Source: CBDBJL01 sp965206365
GTDB taxonomy: Bacteria > Pseudomonadota > Alphaproteobacteria > JABAAW01 > JAHZMA01
DNA length: 64,000 nt
Assembly (NCBI GenBank): GCA_965206365.1
Contig: CBDBJL010000018.1
Span: 310,001 to 374,000, forward strand
Direction: 5' to 3'
This document shows positions 37,508 to 46,554 of this stretch, one piece after another. The position numbers were made by a program, and so were the translations under genes. Position 1 is the stretch's first letter, and every line of letters starts with the position of its first letter. The notes beneath the pieces were generated by a model. The model did no database searches and had not been told where the DNA came from. It saw only the letters and a list, made by a program, of their open reading frames with translations.

Positions 37508-38098
37508 ATGACAAATCTGTTAATGCCACGCGCCACAGCGGTATGGTTGATCGAAAATACGACTTTGACATTCGAACAAATCGGTAATTTTTGTAAGATG
37601 CATGAATTAGAAATAGGAGCGATTGCAAATGGTGAGAATTCTGCAGCGGTGAGTGGGTTAGATCCCATCATTAATGGGCAATTAACCGATGCAGAAATTA
37701 AACGTTGTCAGACAAATTCTAGTGCTAAACTAAAAATTTTACAAACAAGTCTGCCACAATCTGTGAAACGGCAAAAAGGTGCGCGTTATACGCCGGTTTC
37801 TAAACGTGCAGATAAGCCAGCGGCAATTGCGTGGTGCTTAAAACATCACCCTAACTTAACGGATGCCCAACTGCGCCGATTGATTGGAACAACGAAGCAA
37901 ACGATTCTAGCGATTCGGGATCGAACTCATTGGAATTATAGCAATCTTGTGCCACGCAACCCTGCAGATTTAGGTTTGTGTCGTTATGAAGAATTGTTGC
38001 GCGAAGTTGAGGTAGCAGATGAGATTACGAAAAAGAATGCACCCTCAGGAGAAATTTTGTCGGAGATGCAAGTGGTTACCGATATGATGCAACAATAA
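37508..38098 (+). CDS. trcR: DUF1013 cell-cycle transcriptional regulator TrcR
   Basis: 196 residues. The N-terminus LLMPRATAVWLIENTTLTFEQIG, the segment KGARYTPVSKR, and AQLRRLIGTTKQTILAIRDRTHW (a helix-turn-helix-like stretch) match DUF1013, an alphaproteobacterial family linked to cell-cycle transcription. An AGGAGA site lies just upstream of the ATG. It is the first gene of a short operon with the DsbA-family and HAD genes. Confidence 0.88.
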   Translation: MTNLLMPRATAVWLIENTTLTFEQIGNFCKMHELEIGAIANGENSAAVSGLDPIINGQLTDAEIKRCQTNSSAKLKILQTSLPQSVKRQKGARYTPVSKRADKPAAIAWCLKHHPNLTDAQLRRLIGTTKQTILAIRDRTHWNYSNLVPRNPADLGLCRYEELLREVEVADEITKKNAPSGEILSEMQVVTDMMQQ

Positions 38099-38128
38099 AT
38101 TTGGATATAGAAAGAAGGCATATTCATT

Positions 38129-38899
38129 ATGACAACAATTTTAGGTAAGCATCAAGAAAGCATCACGCTCTATCTAGATTTCACCTGTCCTTGGTCGTAT
38201 ATTGGTTGGCGTAATTTAATGCAAGCATTGCGGGAAATGCCAGAACGTTATCCGCAACCTTTGTTGATTTACCGTTCGCATGAATTGAATAGTAGCATTG
38301 TTGTTGGGGCACCCTTTTTATTCCAAGAGTATATGTTGCACCGTTTTGGAGATGAAGCAAGCATTTCTGATTGGCAAAATATTATTTTTCAAGCGGGTAT
38401 TGATTCAGGCATTATGATTGATTTTTCTAAAATTCAATATATCTTTAATACACGTTTGTTGCATTATATGATGAAAGCCTTGCAAATGAAATTGCATCAA
38501 CAAAGTTCTAATTTCCAAGGAAAATTAAGCGAATCGTCACAATTTGAGGATTTGCAGAATTTCATTGAGCGAGCCTTTCATGCCAGTATCCTACAGGGCA
38601 AACAATTAGATAACCCACAGATGATTTTCGCTGAAACGGGTTTTGATTGTGAGCAATTATTAAAAGGACACTCCCGAAGCTATTGGCAACAAGAACTTGA
38701 TAATGATTTATTTTATAGCCGTAAGGCGGGGATGACTGGGATTCCTTGCTATAGTTTTGGTGCACATTATTCATTGTTTGGTGCGCAAGGGGTTAAAGGT
38801 TATGGCGCGATGTTAGATTTGCTTTATGAAACGGCCAAAAATCTCCAGCAAGATAATCGACTTGGGACATTATTTTCCTCTCAGTTTCATTATGCCTAA
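38129..38899 (+). CDS. DsbA-family (FrnE/2-hydroxychromene-2-carboxylate isomerase-like) protein
   Basis: 256 residues, cytoplasmic, thioredoxin fold with a large helical insertion. The active-site segment reads FTCPWSYIG, so the second Cys of the FrnE-type CPWC is Ser. The C-terminal cis-Pro region is MTGIPCYSFG, then SLFGAQGVKGYGAML. With one Cys it could act as an isomerase or glutathione-dependent enzyme instead of an oxidoreductase (inference). Its end overlaps the next gene's start. Confidence 0.8.
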   Translation: MTTILGKHQESITLYLDFTCPWSYIGWRNLMQALREMPERYPQPLLIYRSHELNSSIVVGAPFLFQEYMLHRFGDEASISDWQNIIFQAGIDSGIMIDFSKIQYIFNTRLLHYMMKALQMKLHQQSSNFQGKLSESSQFEDLQNFIERAFHASILQGKQLDNPQMIFAETGFDCEQLLKGHSRSYWQQELDNDLFYSRKAGMTGIPCYSFGAHYSLFGAQGVKGYGAMLDLLYETAKNLQQDNRLGTLFSSQFHYA

Positions 38900-39557
38900 A
38901 AATCTTAAGAACGTACGTTATTGGGTGTTTGATTTAGATAATACTTTATATCCTTATCAATGTGATCTATTTGCTCAAGTAGATCTTAAGATGAGTGAAT
39001 TTATTGCGCAAAAATTGGGGATGTCTTTTGCTGAAGCGAGAAAATTACAAAAACATTTTTTTCATAATTATGGGACAACATTGCATGGTTTGCAAAAACA
39101 CCATAATGTAGATGCGGATGAATATTTAGAATTTACCCACGATATTGATTATAGCTTAATTCCTGCCAATGATATTTTGGCAAGGCAATTACAAAGATTG
39201 GATGGTGAGAAGGTAATTTTTACGAATGGTCCTCGCAACCATGCAGAAAAAACTTTAAAGCAATTAGGAATTTCAGATTCTTTTTCTCAAATTTATGATA
39301 TTTATGCGGCAAATTTTCAACCCAAACCTGAACCAAAAATTTACGATACAATGTTGGAATATTTTCAAATTAAATATCCTAAAGATGCAATTATGCTTGA
39401 TGATTTGGTAAAAAATCTTGTGCCGGCGGCTAAATTAGGGATGAAAACCGTTTGGGTAGAAGGTGGCATTGGTAATTTTTTGGAAGGCTCTGAAAAAACG
39501 ATGATTCATTTTCAAACGGATCGGATTGATAATTTTTTAAATCAAGTTTTGGCTTGA
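38892..39557 (+). CDS. HAD-family pyrimidine 5'-nucleotidase
   Basis: 221 residues from the ATG at 38892, which overlaps the previous stop; the frame opens earlier at 38826, inside the neighbour. HAD motif I is FDLDNTLYP (Asp14, Asp16), motif II VIFTNGPRNHA, motif IV MLDDLVKNLVPAAKLGMKTVWV. This matches the SSM1/pyrimidine-nucleotidase subfamily that dephosphorylates UMP/CMP-like substrates. The C-terminus is convergent with the RNase gene. Confidence 0.85.
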   Translation: MPKNLKNVRYWVFDLDNTLYPYQCDLFAQVDLKMSEFIAQKLGMSFAEARKLQKHFFHNYGTTLHGLQKHHNVDADEYLEFTHDIDYSLIPANDILARQLQRLDGEKVIFTNGPRNHAEKTLKQLGISDSFSQIYDIYAANFQPKPEPKIYDTMLEYFQIKYPKDAIMLDDLVKNLVPAAKLGMKTVWVEGGIGNFLEGSEKTMIHFQTDRIDNFLNQVLA

Positions 39558-39580
39558 GAGTAATTTTTGGAAATGGTTTA

Positions 39581-40690
39581 TCAATAAGTTTGAATCTCAA
39601 ATAATCCCGAACGGGTGAAGCCATGGAGAATTAAGGGCGGTTGTTGCAATAACAAAGCGATTCGCTTGGCCTCAGTTTTCATGGCATTTAAGAGTTTTTC
39701 ACGATTCATTTTTTGGCGCATCGTAATAAAATCAATAATAATTGTACCGTGCATATTTTTAAGATAGATCAACATGAATAAAGAGGCAACCAGTGAGTGG
39801 TTAATTTCAAGCGCAATCAGTTCGGGCTTTTTATTTGTTGGGTAGGAAGCCGCGCTATTAATATCTAGCCCCCAAATCGCATGGGTTTTTTGAATGATAA
39901 TTTCGGCACCTTTGTAAAAATGGCTTTGGCATTGTCGAATTTCCAGAGCTTCTTGCAGATATTCTTTGGTTTCAGAATGATATTCAATCGGAATATTCAC
40001 GCCCATTTTTTCTGCTTCATGCTGAATGAAAAGTGTTGTTGGGCGATCGTGAGCAAAAAATTTTCTGACAGGGAAGGTTAAGGCACGATTAAGTGCAGAC
40101 ATTGGCGGTTGGATCAGGCCCATGGCTTGTTTGGATTTTCCAATAATGTTTTTATGTTGGGAAATTAGTTTCTCGCCTTGCTGTTTGATACGATCCCAAA
40201 ATTCTTCCAAAGCCAGAATTTCTTCACTGCCATAAGCTGCGGTGGCTTTCAGATAAAGATTGGTAAATTGCTGTTGTTTTCCCCATTGGGTTATTTCTAA
40301 GCATAGTTGCTGATTATCGCGTCCACGCGTTAAGGCGGGTGAAAATTGAATTTCGCCAAAATTACGGCTATAGCGCCAATAGTGATTTTCAAGCATAAGG
40401 GTTTGCTGACAGCGGGGTAGTTTGTTACCGATTTGCGGGGTTTGTACTTGAACCAAAGCCTCGCTGCCTCGATATAACCCTACACAGCGGCGTAGGAAAA
40501 GATCAGTACCCCCAGTATCGATAAAACCACCCCCTTGATGCAGTTTGCTAATTCTGCCTTTCCAAATGGCATCGCGTCCGGTTGTGATTTCATCATTGGC
40601 ATCAAAAAATTTTATGGGTTGGTTTTTCTGATCACTTAAACAAATTTGAATATCAGAATCTTTGCGGAAACACCAGCCAATCAAATTCAT
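39581..40690 (-). CDS. Ribonuclease E/G family protein, short form
   Basis: 369 residues. An S1-like N-terminal region (WKGRISKLHQGGGFIDTGGTDLFL) is followed by the RNase E/G catalytic core. The metal-binding acids are Asp276 (WGLDINSA) and Asp320 (GTIIIDFITM). It ends soon after the DNase-I-like subdomain, without the CPxC zinc-link used for tetramer formation in RNase E/G. RNase G-like genes next to maf are standard in alphaproteobacteria. Likely a ribonuclease in RNA maturation, probably not assembled as a Zn-linked tetramer. Confidence 0.82.
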   Translation of the reverse strand: MNLIGWCFRKDSDIQICLSDQKNQPIKFFDANDEITTGRDAIWKGRISKLHQGGGFIDTGGTDLFLRRCVGLYRGSEALVQVQTPQIGNKLPRCQQTLMLENHYWRYSRNFGEIQFSPALTRGRDNQQLCLEITQWGKQQQFTNLYLKATAAYGSEEILALEEFWDRIKQQGEKLISQHKNIIGKSKQAMGLIQPPMSALNRALTFPVRKFFAHDRPTTLFIQHEAEKMGVNIPIEYHSETKEYLQEALEIRQCQSHFYKGAEIIIQKTHAIWGLDINSAASYPTNKKPELIALEINHSLVASLFMLIYLKNMHGTIIIDFITMRQKMNREKLLNAMKTEAKRIALLLQQPPLILHGFTRSGLFEIQTY

Positions 40691-40692
40691 CT

Positions 40693-41295
40693 TTATAGTA
40701 ACCCAGTACCGTGTAATAATTGTCTGGTTTCAAATAAGGGCAGGCCCATAACCCCACTGGGTGAGCCGCTAAGATGACGGATAAAGCTTGCAGTTAAACC
40801 GTAGAAATGATAATCACTAGCGCGCCCTTGCCATAGATTGCTTGCAAGATAGGTTTCGATTTCGCTGTGTGATAATCGTTTCATGGAGATGCGAGTTATG
40901 CTGATTTTTTGGCTGATTTTTCCGTTTTCATTGTTAGCGGATGCTGGGCTTAGCAAACACACTGCACTATAGGCGCGGTGGGCACGGCCAGAAAGCAAGT
41001 TTAATTGTTGGCGAGCTTGGTGCAGATCTTTGGGTTTTGCGAAAACTCTTCTGCCACAGGCGATCAAAGTATCGCCCGATAAAATATAAGCGGTTTTAAG
41101 GTGAGTTTGGGCATAATGCTGTTTGGCAGTTTGCGCTTTGCGATAGGCAAGGCGAATCGCAGTGTGTTTTGGAAGCTCGCCTATCAGGGGGTTTTCATCA
41201 ATATTACTGGCAAAAACTTCATCGGGAATAACACCAATTTCTGCCAATAATTTTTGGCGTTGCTCGGATGCACTTGCAAGAATTAGCAAACTCAA
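40693..41295 (-). CDS. maf: Maf-family nucleoside triphosphate pyrophosphatase
   Basis: 200 residues. It has the N-terminal ILASASEQRQKLLAEIG with the conserved Ser/Arg loop, the catalytic Asp in ILSGDTLIACG, and Lys in FAKPKDLHQAR. It hydrolyses non-canonical or modified nucleotides such as dTTP/UTP derivatives in this family. It overlaps the upstream phosphatase gene by 4 bp and abuts the RNase gene. The infA gene usually found upstream of maf in this neighbourhood is not present. Confidence 0.9.
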   Translation of the reverse strand: MSLLILASASEQRQKLLAEIGVIPDEVFASNIDENPLIGELPKHTAIRLAYRKAQTAKQHYAQTHLKTAYILSGDTLIACGRRVFAKPKDLHQARQQLNLLSGRAHRAYSAVCLLSPASANNENGKISQKISITRISMKRLSHSEIETYLASNLWQGRASDYHFYGLTASFIRHLSGSPSGVMGLPLFETRQLLHGTGLL

Positions 41296-41768
41296 TCCAG
41301 CCCGCCTAAATAATTGTGCAAATGTTCGGGATCATCCTTTTTAAGGGGTAACGGAAACCGAACCAGAATCAACTTAATTAAGGCATCGCGGGTTTTACGA
41401 AAAGCTTCTAATTGTTGTTGGTAGCCTAAATTTGGATTGATCGGGCTGGGAATGTCCCAATGTTCAAGGGTTGTTTTTTGGCTCCAATTTAAATTTTGGA
41501 TCGCAAGATTAGAATTTTCCGTAAGAGTGACGACCAAATCAAATGGAGTATATTCTAATCGTTTGATTAATCTTGGTTCATGATTCTGGATATTAATATG
41601 GATTTCTTTCATTACTGCAATTGCAAAACCATTGACAATCTCATCACAGCTTACCCCTGCTGAGGCAACTTCGAGAGTATTGTCATACCAATCTTTCATA
41701 ATGCTTTCGGCAATCACCGAACGAGACGCATTAAAGTCGCAACAAAATAAAACTGATTTTATACTCAT
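41292..41768 (-). CDS. Low-molecular-weight phosphotyrosine phosphatase / ArsC-type protein
   Basis: 158 residues. The P-loop Cys10-DFNAS-Arg16 (CX5R) is at the N-terminus, as in LMW-PTPases and thioredoxin-coupled arsenate reductases. The C-terminal general-acid region contains WDIPSPINPN, where DIP matches the DP(F/Y) loop. Alphaproteobacteria keep a gene of this type between UPF0262 and maf; its physiological substrate is unknown. It overlaps both neighbours by 4 bp. Confidence 0.85.
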   Translation of the reverse strand: MSIKSVLFCCDFNASRSVIAESIMKDWYDNTLEVASAGVSCDEIVNGFAIAVMKEIHINIQNHEPRLIKRLEYTPFDLVVTLTENSNLAIQNLNWSQKTTLEHWDIPSPINPNLGYQQQLEAFRKTRDALIKLILVRFPLPLKKDDPEHLHNYLGGLD

Positions 41769-42256
41769 CTTCCAGTTTCTTGACGAATATGTAACACGCA
41801 GATTAAGGTGAAAAGTTGCCTTGCAGTATCGTGGTTTAGTTCGATTTCTTGATCACAGAGTAAATCATAAAGCAGTTGTGCACCTTCATTATGTACACTT
41901 CGCCTTGCCATATCAATGGTTTCAATTTTGCTAGGCGAATGTGTTTTGATCGCGGCGAAATAACTTTCACAAATTTGAAAATAATCCCGAACAATTTTGC
42001 GAAAACTACTTAAGGGTAACATGACTTTTCCTGAATCTTCATGGCTATCGGCATTGGTTAAGTGCAAACATAATTTACGGTTATGGGTGATCGATAAATG
42101 TAAATTATAAGGGCCTTTACCATATTGTTTACCATAAGGCGAAAACAGATTATTGCCAATTAAATCTTTTAGGGCTTGTTCTTTTTCCTCTTCAATTTCG
42201 GGGATACGGCTAGCAATGCTGTTGGTATCTACGGTGACAGAAAGAATATGGGACAT
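41765..42256 (-). CDS. UPF0262 family protein
   Basis: 163 residues. Sequence blocks EIEEEKEQALKDLIGNNLFSP, YNLHLSITHNRKLCLHL and SLSSFRKIVRDYFQICESY-type helices match UPF0262, a family restricted mainly to alphaproteobacteria and located after hisD. No function is known. It follows hisD by 1 bp and overlaps the phosphatase gene by 4 bp, so the block hisG-hisD-UPF0262-LMWP-maf-RNase looks like one transcript. Confidence 0.85.
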   Translation of the reverse strand: MSHILSVTVDTNSIASRIPEIEEEKEQALKDLIGNNLFSPYGKQYGKGPYNLHLSITHNRKLCLHLTNADSHEDSGKVMLPLSSFRKIVRDYFQICESYFAAIKTHSPSKIETIDMARRSVHNEGAQLLYDLLCDQEIELNHDTARQLFTLICVLHIRQETGR

Positions 42257-42257
42257 C

Positions 42258-43553
42258 TTAATCTAGTAAATCCAAGCGTGCCAAAACAGTGAGCATATGG
42301 GCTTCTAGCCCCTCGGCTTCGGCAAGTGCTGCGGTATGAGGTGCAAAATGGGAAAGACTATCTTTTGAGCATTCAATGATTGAGGTCCGTTTCATAAAGC
42401 TGCGCGTTGTAAGTCCCCCGTTAAAGCGTGCACTGCCATTGGTGGGTAAAACATGGGAAGGGCCGGCATTATAATCACCCAAAGCGCATGGGGTGTATTT
42501 TCCTAAAAATATTGCCCCGGCATGATGGATTTTATGAGCAAAATCGTAAGGCATCTGCAAAATAATTTGCAAATGTTCCGGCGCAATCGCATCTATGATT
42601 TTTGCGGCAACATCCAGATGATCTACTTTAATGAAAGTTCCATATTTTTCCCAAGATTTTGCAATAATATCTCTACGCTTAAGTGTGGGTAATCTTGCAT
42701 TTAGACATTTTTCTACAGCATCTAGGTGGTCTTGATCCATACTGATCAGTGTTGGTTGTGCCATTTCATCATGTTCCGACTGAGCTAATAAATCTAGGGC
42801 GATCCATTCGGGATTGACATGATTATCGCTAACGACAACAAGTTCGGTAGGTCCGGCAATCATATCGATGCCGACGTGACCAAAAAGTTGTTTTTTTGCT
42901 GTTGAAACATAAATATTTCCCGGGCCTGCGATCATATCTACGGCCTTGATTGTTTCGGTGCCATAAGCGAGTGCGGCAATGGCATGAGCACCCCCGATGG
43001 CATAGGCTTCGGTAATTTCTAAATAATGGAGAGTTGCCAAAACTAGGGGATTAAATTCTTTGCCAGAACGGGGTACCACAGCCACAATACGCGCTACGCC
43101 AGCCATTTGGGCTGGAACAATGCTCATATAGGCAGAGGAAGGGTAGGATGCTTTGCCTCCTGGAATATAGACGCCTGTAGCACTTACCGGAGTGTAACGG
43201 GTACCTAACTCTACCCCATGATCTTCATCACTATAACGTACGCCTTTGGGAAAGGTACGTTCGTGAAAATCACGGACTCTTTGTACAGCGTTTTCTATAG
43301 ATAATAAATATTCGCGGTCGCAAGTATTAAAACATTTTTGCATTAATTGGGGGTCAATATGGTAATCATCTGTATCCCAATGATCAAATTCTTTGGTGTA
43401 TTTCAGCACCGCCTGATCACCATGGGTGGCAACATTTTTGAGAATATCGGTAACAATGCTATCCACATTATCGTGCAAATGACGGTTTTGGTTTAGAAAT
43501 TCGGTAAATTTTTCTTCAAAATTATCTGCTGTACTATCAAGTTTAAGTGGCAT
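42258..43553 (-). CDS. hisD: Histidinol dehydrogenase
   Basis: 431 residues from the ATG at 43553, chosen because MPLKLDSTADNFEEKF matches the family start; the frame reaches 43595. Last two steps of histidine synthesis. Motifs: YVPGGKASYPSSAYMS, AGPGNIYVSTAKKQLFG, the catalytic Glu-His pair in APEHLQI, and GPSHVLPT. It overlaps hisG by 11 bp. Confidence 0.96.
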   Translation of the reverse strand: MPLKLDSTADNFEEKFTEFLNQNRHLHDNVDSIVTDILKNVATHGDQAVLKYTKEFDHWDTDDYHIDPQLMQKCFNTCDREYLLSIENAVQRVRDFHERTFPKGVRYSDEDHGVELGTRYTPVSATGVYIPGGKASYPSSAYMSIVPAQMAGVARIVAVVPRSGKEFNPLVLATLHYLEITEAYAIGGAHAIAALAYGTETIKAVDMIAGPGNIYVSTAKKQLFGHVGIDMIAGPTELVVVSDNHVNPEWIALDLLAQSEHDEMAQPTLISMDQDHLDAVEKCLNARLPTLKRRDIIAKSWEKYGTFIKVDHLDVAAKIIDAIAPEHLQIILQMPYDFAHKIHHAGAIFLGKYTPCALGDYNAGPSHVLPTNGSARFNGGLTTRSFMKRTSIIECSKDSLSHFAPHTAALAEAEGLEAHMLTVLARLDLLD

Positions 43554-44250
43554 GGCATATTTCCTCAAAGCGATCAATCCATTTAATGATATCATTTTTG
43601 CGCGTTTTCCATGCTGTGCGGTTTACAACCAAGCGACTAGAAATATTGGCAAGAGTTGTGACTTCTTTTAAGCCGTTGGCTTTTAGGGTGTTTCCAGTGG
43701 AAACTAGGTCTACAATATAGGAACATAGCCCCAATTTAGGTGCAAGTTCAATCGATCCATGCAGTTTGATACATTCGGCTTGAATGCCCTTTTGTGCAAA
43801 CCAATTTTTGGTAGCGCGTGGATATTTTGTTGCAACACATACATTCCCATATTGGGGAGTAAGGGGGTTATTTTTAGAGGTTGTGGGTGCGGCCAAAACC
43901 ATACGGCAATGTCCAATATTTAAATCAATGGGCATATAGAGATCATCATAGCCGAATTCTAACAAAACATCGCTACCAACAATACCAAGATGGGCTCCGC
44001 CAGCTGCCACATAGGTTGCGGCATCAAAAGAGCGTACGGTCAATAAATCAAAGCTACCCTCATTGGCTAGAAAGCTTAATTTTCGTGATTTTGGGTTGAA
44101 AAAATCAGCCTCAGGAAAGATACCTACTTGCTGCAAAATATCACCCAAATCTGCGATAATACGCCCGCGTGGTAGGGCCAAAACAAGCTTTTCATAAACA
44201 GAATAAATTGCATGGCGATCTATAGAACTCTTAAATCCAATATTATTCAT
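43543..44250 (-). CDS. hisG: ATP phosphoribosyltransferase, short form
   Basis: 235 residues, the short HisG lacking the C-terminal regulatory domain. Core motifs LALPRGRI, DLLTVRSFDAATYVAAGGAHLGIVGSDVL and the PRPP loop near DLVSTGNTLKANGL. Short forms need the paralog HisZ for activity and feedback; hisZ is not in the window. First gene of the his-UPF0262-maf block. Confidence 0.94.
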   Translation of the reverse strand: MNNIGFKSSIDRHAIYSVYEKLVLALPRGRIIADLGDILQQVGIFPEADFFNPKSRKLSFLANEGSFDLLTVRSFDAATYVAAGGAHLGIVGSDVLLEFGYDDLYMPIDLNIGHCRMVLAAPTTSKNNPLTPQYGNVCVATKYPRATKNWFAQKGIQAECIKLHGSIELAPKLGLCSYIVDLVSTGNTLKANGLKEVTTLANISSRLVVNRTAWKTRKNDIIKWIDRFEEICHAT

Positions 44251-44375
44251 AATCTATCAAATCAAAAACATCCCAATCGCGGGAAGTGATATTTTGCGTA
44301 AAATTTTGAATCAATCTATCAATACCTTTCAATACTTAAACCTATTGGGTCGTCAGTTTAACATTTTTTGCAAGT

Positions 44376-46253
44376 TTAAAGATAGGATTTTTCCAACAAA
44401 TCATTGATTTTTTTACTAAAGATAAGCATATCAGCAGGAGAATCACCATCGAGCATTCTCGCTTGCTCATAGAGAAGGTAAAGCGTGCTATCTAAATCGG
44501 AATCACGTTTTTCTAAAGCATGATTGGCGAGAGCTTGAATTAGTTTGTGGTTACAGTTTAATTCTAGGCGTCGTTTAATGGTGCTAGATCCAGCACGATG
44601 TACTTGCATTAATCGTTCTAGGCGGGGTGAATTCCCTTTGCTTACAACCAAACGAACAGAGCTGGATTGTAATTTATTACTAAGGCGTACAGATTCTACA
44701 TGATCTCCTAAAGTTTCGGTAAAAGCATCAATTAATGCTTGCATGGCATCGCTAGTTTCCGGGGGGGGATCATCATCACTGGTTAAACTTTCATCGGATT
44801 GCACCGAATAAAAAGCGCGTTCACGATAATTTCCTATTAAGGAAGGCCAAAATTCATCTACAGGATCATTGAATAAGAAAACATCGTAGCCGTTATTTTT
44901 TACGTTTTCTAAATGTGGACTTTGCTTCATTAAATCCAGATCTTCGCCAGTGAGATAACAAATTTTATCCAAACCTTCAGGTGAATTATCAATATAATCA
45001 TCTAATGATATGAGTTTATCTTGTTGCAAAGAATAGCCAAGAATCAAAGGCAAAATTTCATCTTTTTGATTTTCCATTGGGTCGCATAAACCTTCTTTTA
45101 ATACGGCGCCAAATTGTTGAAAAAAATCAGTATAGGCAGTAAAATCATCTGCTCTTTTGGTTTTGAGTGCTGCAGTAATTCGTTTTGTGAGATTCTTTTT
45201 AATTTTCCCTAAAACCGGACTGGATTGAATCATCTCGCGACTAATATTTAAATCGATATCCGAGGCATCAATAATGCCAGTTGCAAAGCGTAGCCATGCT
45301 GGAATTAGAGCTTCGCAATTGCTGGTGATAAAAACTCGTTTCACATAAAGTTTAATTCGTGAAACTTTTTCCGGGTAAAACAAATCAAACGGGCGTTTTG
45401 TTGGGATAAAAAGTAATCCATAATAATCTAACATACCTTCGGCATGGAAATGCAGATGGAACCAATTTTGATCAAATAATAAGGTTTCGCTATGGTAAAA
45501 ATCATCATAATCTTCGGGCTTGATCTCAAATTTTGATTTCAACCATAAAGCCTCAGAATCATTTACTTGTTCAGTTCCACCACTATCTTTTTTTAGATTA
45601 ACGGGAACGTTAAGGTGATTGGAATAGGTGCGAACAATATGATTAATTCGACTGCTTTCAAGATATTCTTGCGCATCTTCTTTTAAGGTAAGGGTGATAA
45701 TCGTGCCAGATGTTAGGGGTTTTTCAAGTTCAAAACCGGTGCCAAATGGCTCGGTTCCTTGATAATCGGCAATGATATATTGATCACTACCTTCTGTTGT
45801 CCATGATGTAATTTTTTTGCTTCCAGCTTTGCGAGTCAAAAGTTCAATTTTCTCAGCAACCATGAGGGCAGAATAAAAACCGACACCAAATTGTCCAATT
45901 AAATCAGGCTGATTTTCTTTGTTGGTTTTTGTAAGTTTTTCTAAAAATTTGCCTGTGCCAGAACGGGCAATTGTGCCCAAATTTTCAATAAGTTCGGCGC
46001 GATTCATACCGATACCAGTATCAATAATAGTTAAGATCGATTTTTCAGAATTGGGGATAATATGAACGGCAAAGCCGGGATGCTCTTTAAGTAAATCGGG
46101 TTTAGAGATGCCTTCAAAACGTAAGCGATCACAAGCATCCGAGGCGTTTGAAATTAGCTCGCGTAAAAAAACTTCTTTTTCAGAATATAGTGCATTGGCA
46201 ACTAGATTGAGTAATTTTCCAGTTTCCGCGGTAAACTCTAATATTTCTTCCAT
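44376..46253 (-). CDS. htpG: Chaperone HtpG (Hsp90)
   Basis: 625 residues, usual HtpG length. The N-terminal GHKL ATPase domain shows ELISNASDACDRLRF, DTGIGMNRAELIENLGTIARSGT and GQFGVGFYSALMVA. The middle and C-terminal dimerisation domains are intact. Cytosolic ATP-dependent chaperone. No convincing sigma32 promoter was found upstream, only a long palindrome. Confidence 0.97.
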   Translation of the reverse strand: MEEILEFTAETGKLLNLVANALYSEKEVFLRELISNASDACDRLRFEGISKPDLLKEHPGFAVHIIPNSEKSILTIIDTGIGMNRAELIENLGTIARSGTGKFLEKLTKTNKENQPDLIGQFGVGFYSALMVAEKIELLTRKAGSKKITSWTTEGSDQYIIADYQGTEPFGTGFELEKPLTSGTIITLTLKEDAQEYLESSRINHIVRTYSNHLNVPVNLKKDSGGTEQVNDSEALWLKSKFEIKPEDYDDFYHSETLLFDQNWFHLHFHAEGMLDYYGLLFIPTKRPFDLFYPEKVSRIKLYVKRVFITSNCEALIPAWLRFATGIIDASDIDLNISREMIQSSPVLGKIKKNLTKRITAALKTKRADDFTAYTDFFQQFGAVLKEGLCDPMENQKDEILPLILGYSLQQDKLISLDDYIDNSPEGLDKICYLTGEDLDLMKQSPHLENVKNNGYDVFLFNDPVDEFWPSLIGNYRERAFYSVQSDESLTSDDDPPPETSDAMQALIDAFTETLGDHVESVRLSNKLQSSSVRLVVSKGNSPRLERLMQVHRAGSSTIKRRLELNCNHKLIQALANHALEKRDSDLDSTLYLLYEQARMLDGDSPADMLIFSKKINDLLEKSYL

Positions 46254-46554
46254 AAAAATATAGACCTCATAATAAATAAATACAAAACTCCATGCCTTAA
46301 AATTTTAAGGACGAGCTTAATATAAACATGATCGTACTTACCTGCAAGAGATAGATGGAATTTATTTTGTAAGCTTTGGGTTTCTAAATTTGTCGGTACT
46401 GAATCTTCTTGACTTCAAAAATGAATGATTTATAGTAGCTTTTTGCTTGCTGTAAGCATTTGTTGTATATGATATGTTGTATATGATACGATATTGGTGC
46501 TAGCAGAAAGCATTCTTCTAGTTTTTATCAATTAGCGCGAGAAATAAAGAGAAT
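46254..46554. other. Divergent htpG-rpsT intergenic region with palindrome
   Basis: 301 bp between htpG (minus) and rpsT (plus). It holds the perfect 16-bp palindrome CCTTAAAATTTTAAGG (46295-46310) close to htpG, and a tandem duplicated promoter-like element close to rpsT (listed separately). No coding frame with family features is seen. Confidence 0.6.
46461..46488 (+). repeat. 14-bp tandem duplication in the rpsT promoter region
   Basis: TGTTGTATATGATA occurs twice in direct succession (46461-46474, 46475-46488). Each copy carries a TATGAT -10-like hexamer, and TTGCTT/TTGCTG upstream could serve as -35. It may provide two start sites for rpsT. Confidence 0.6.
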
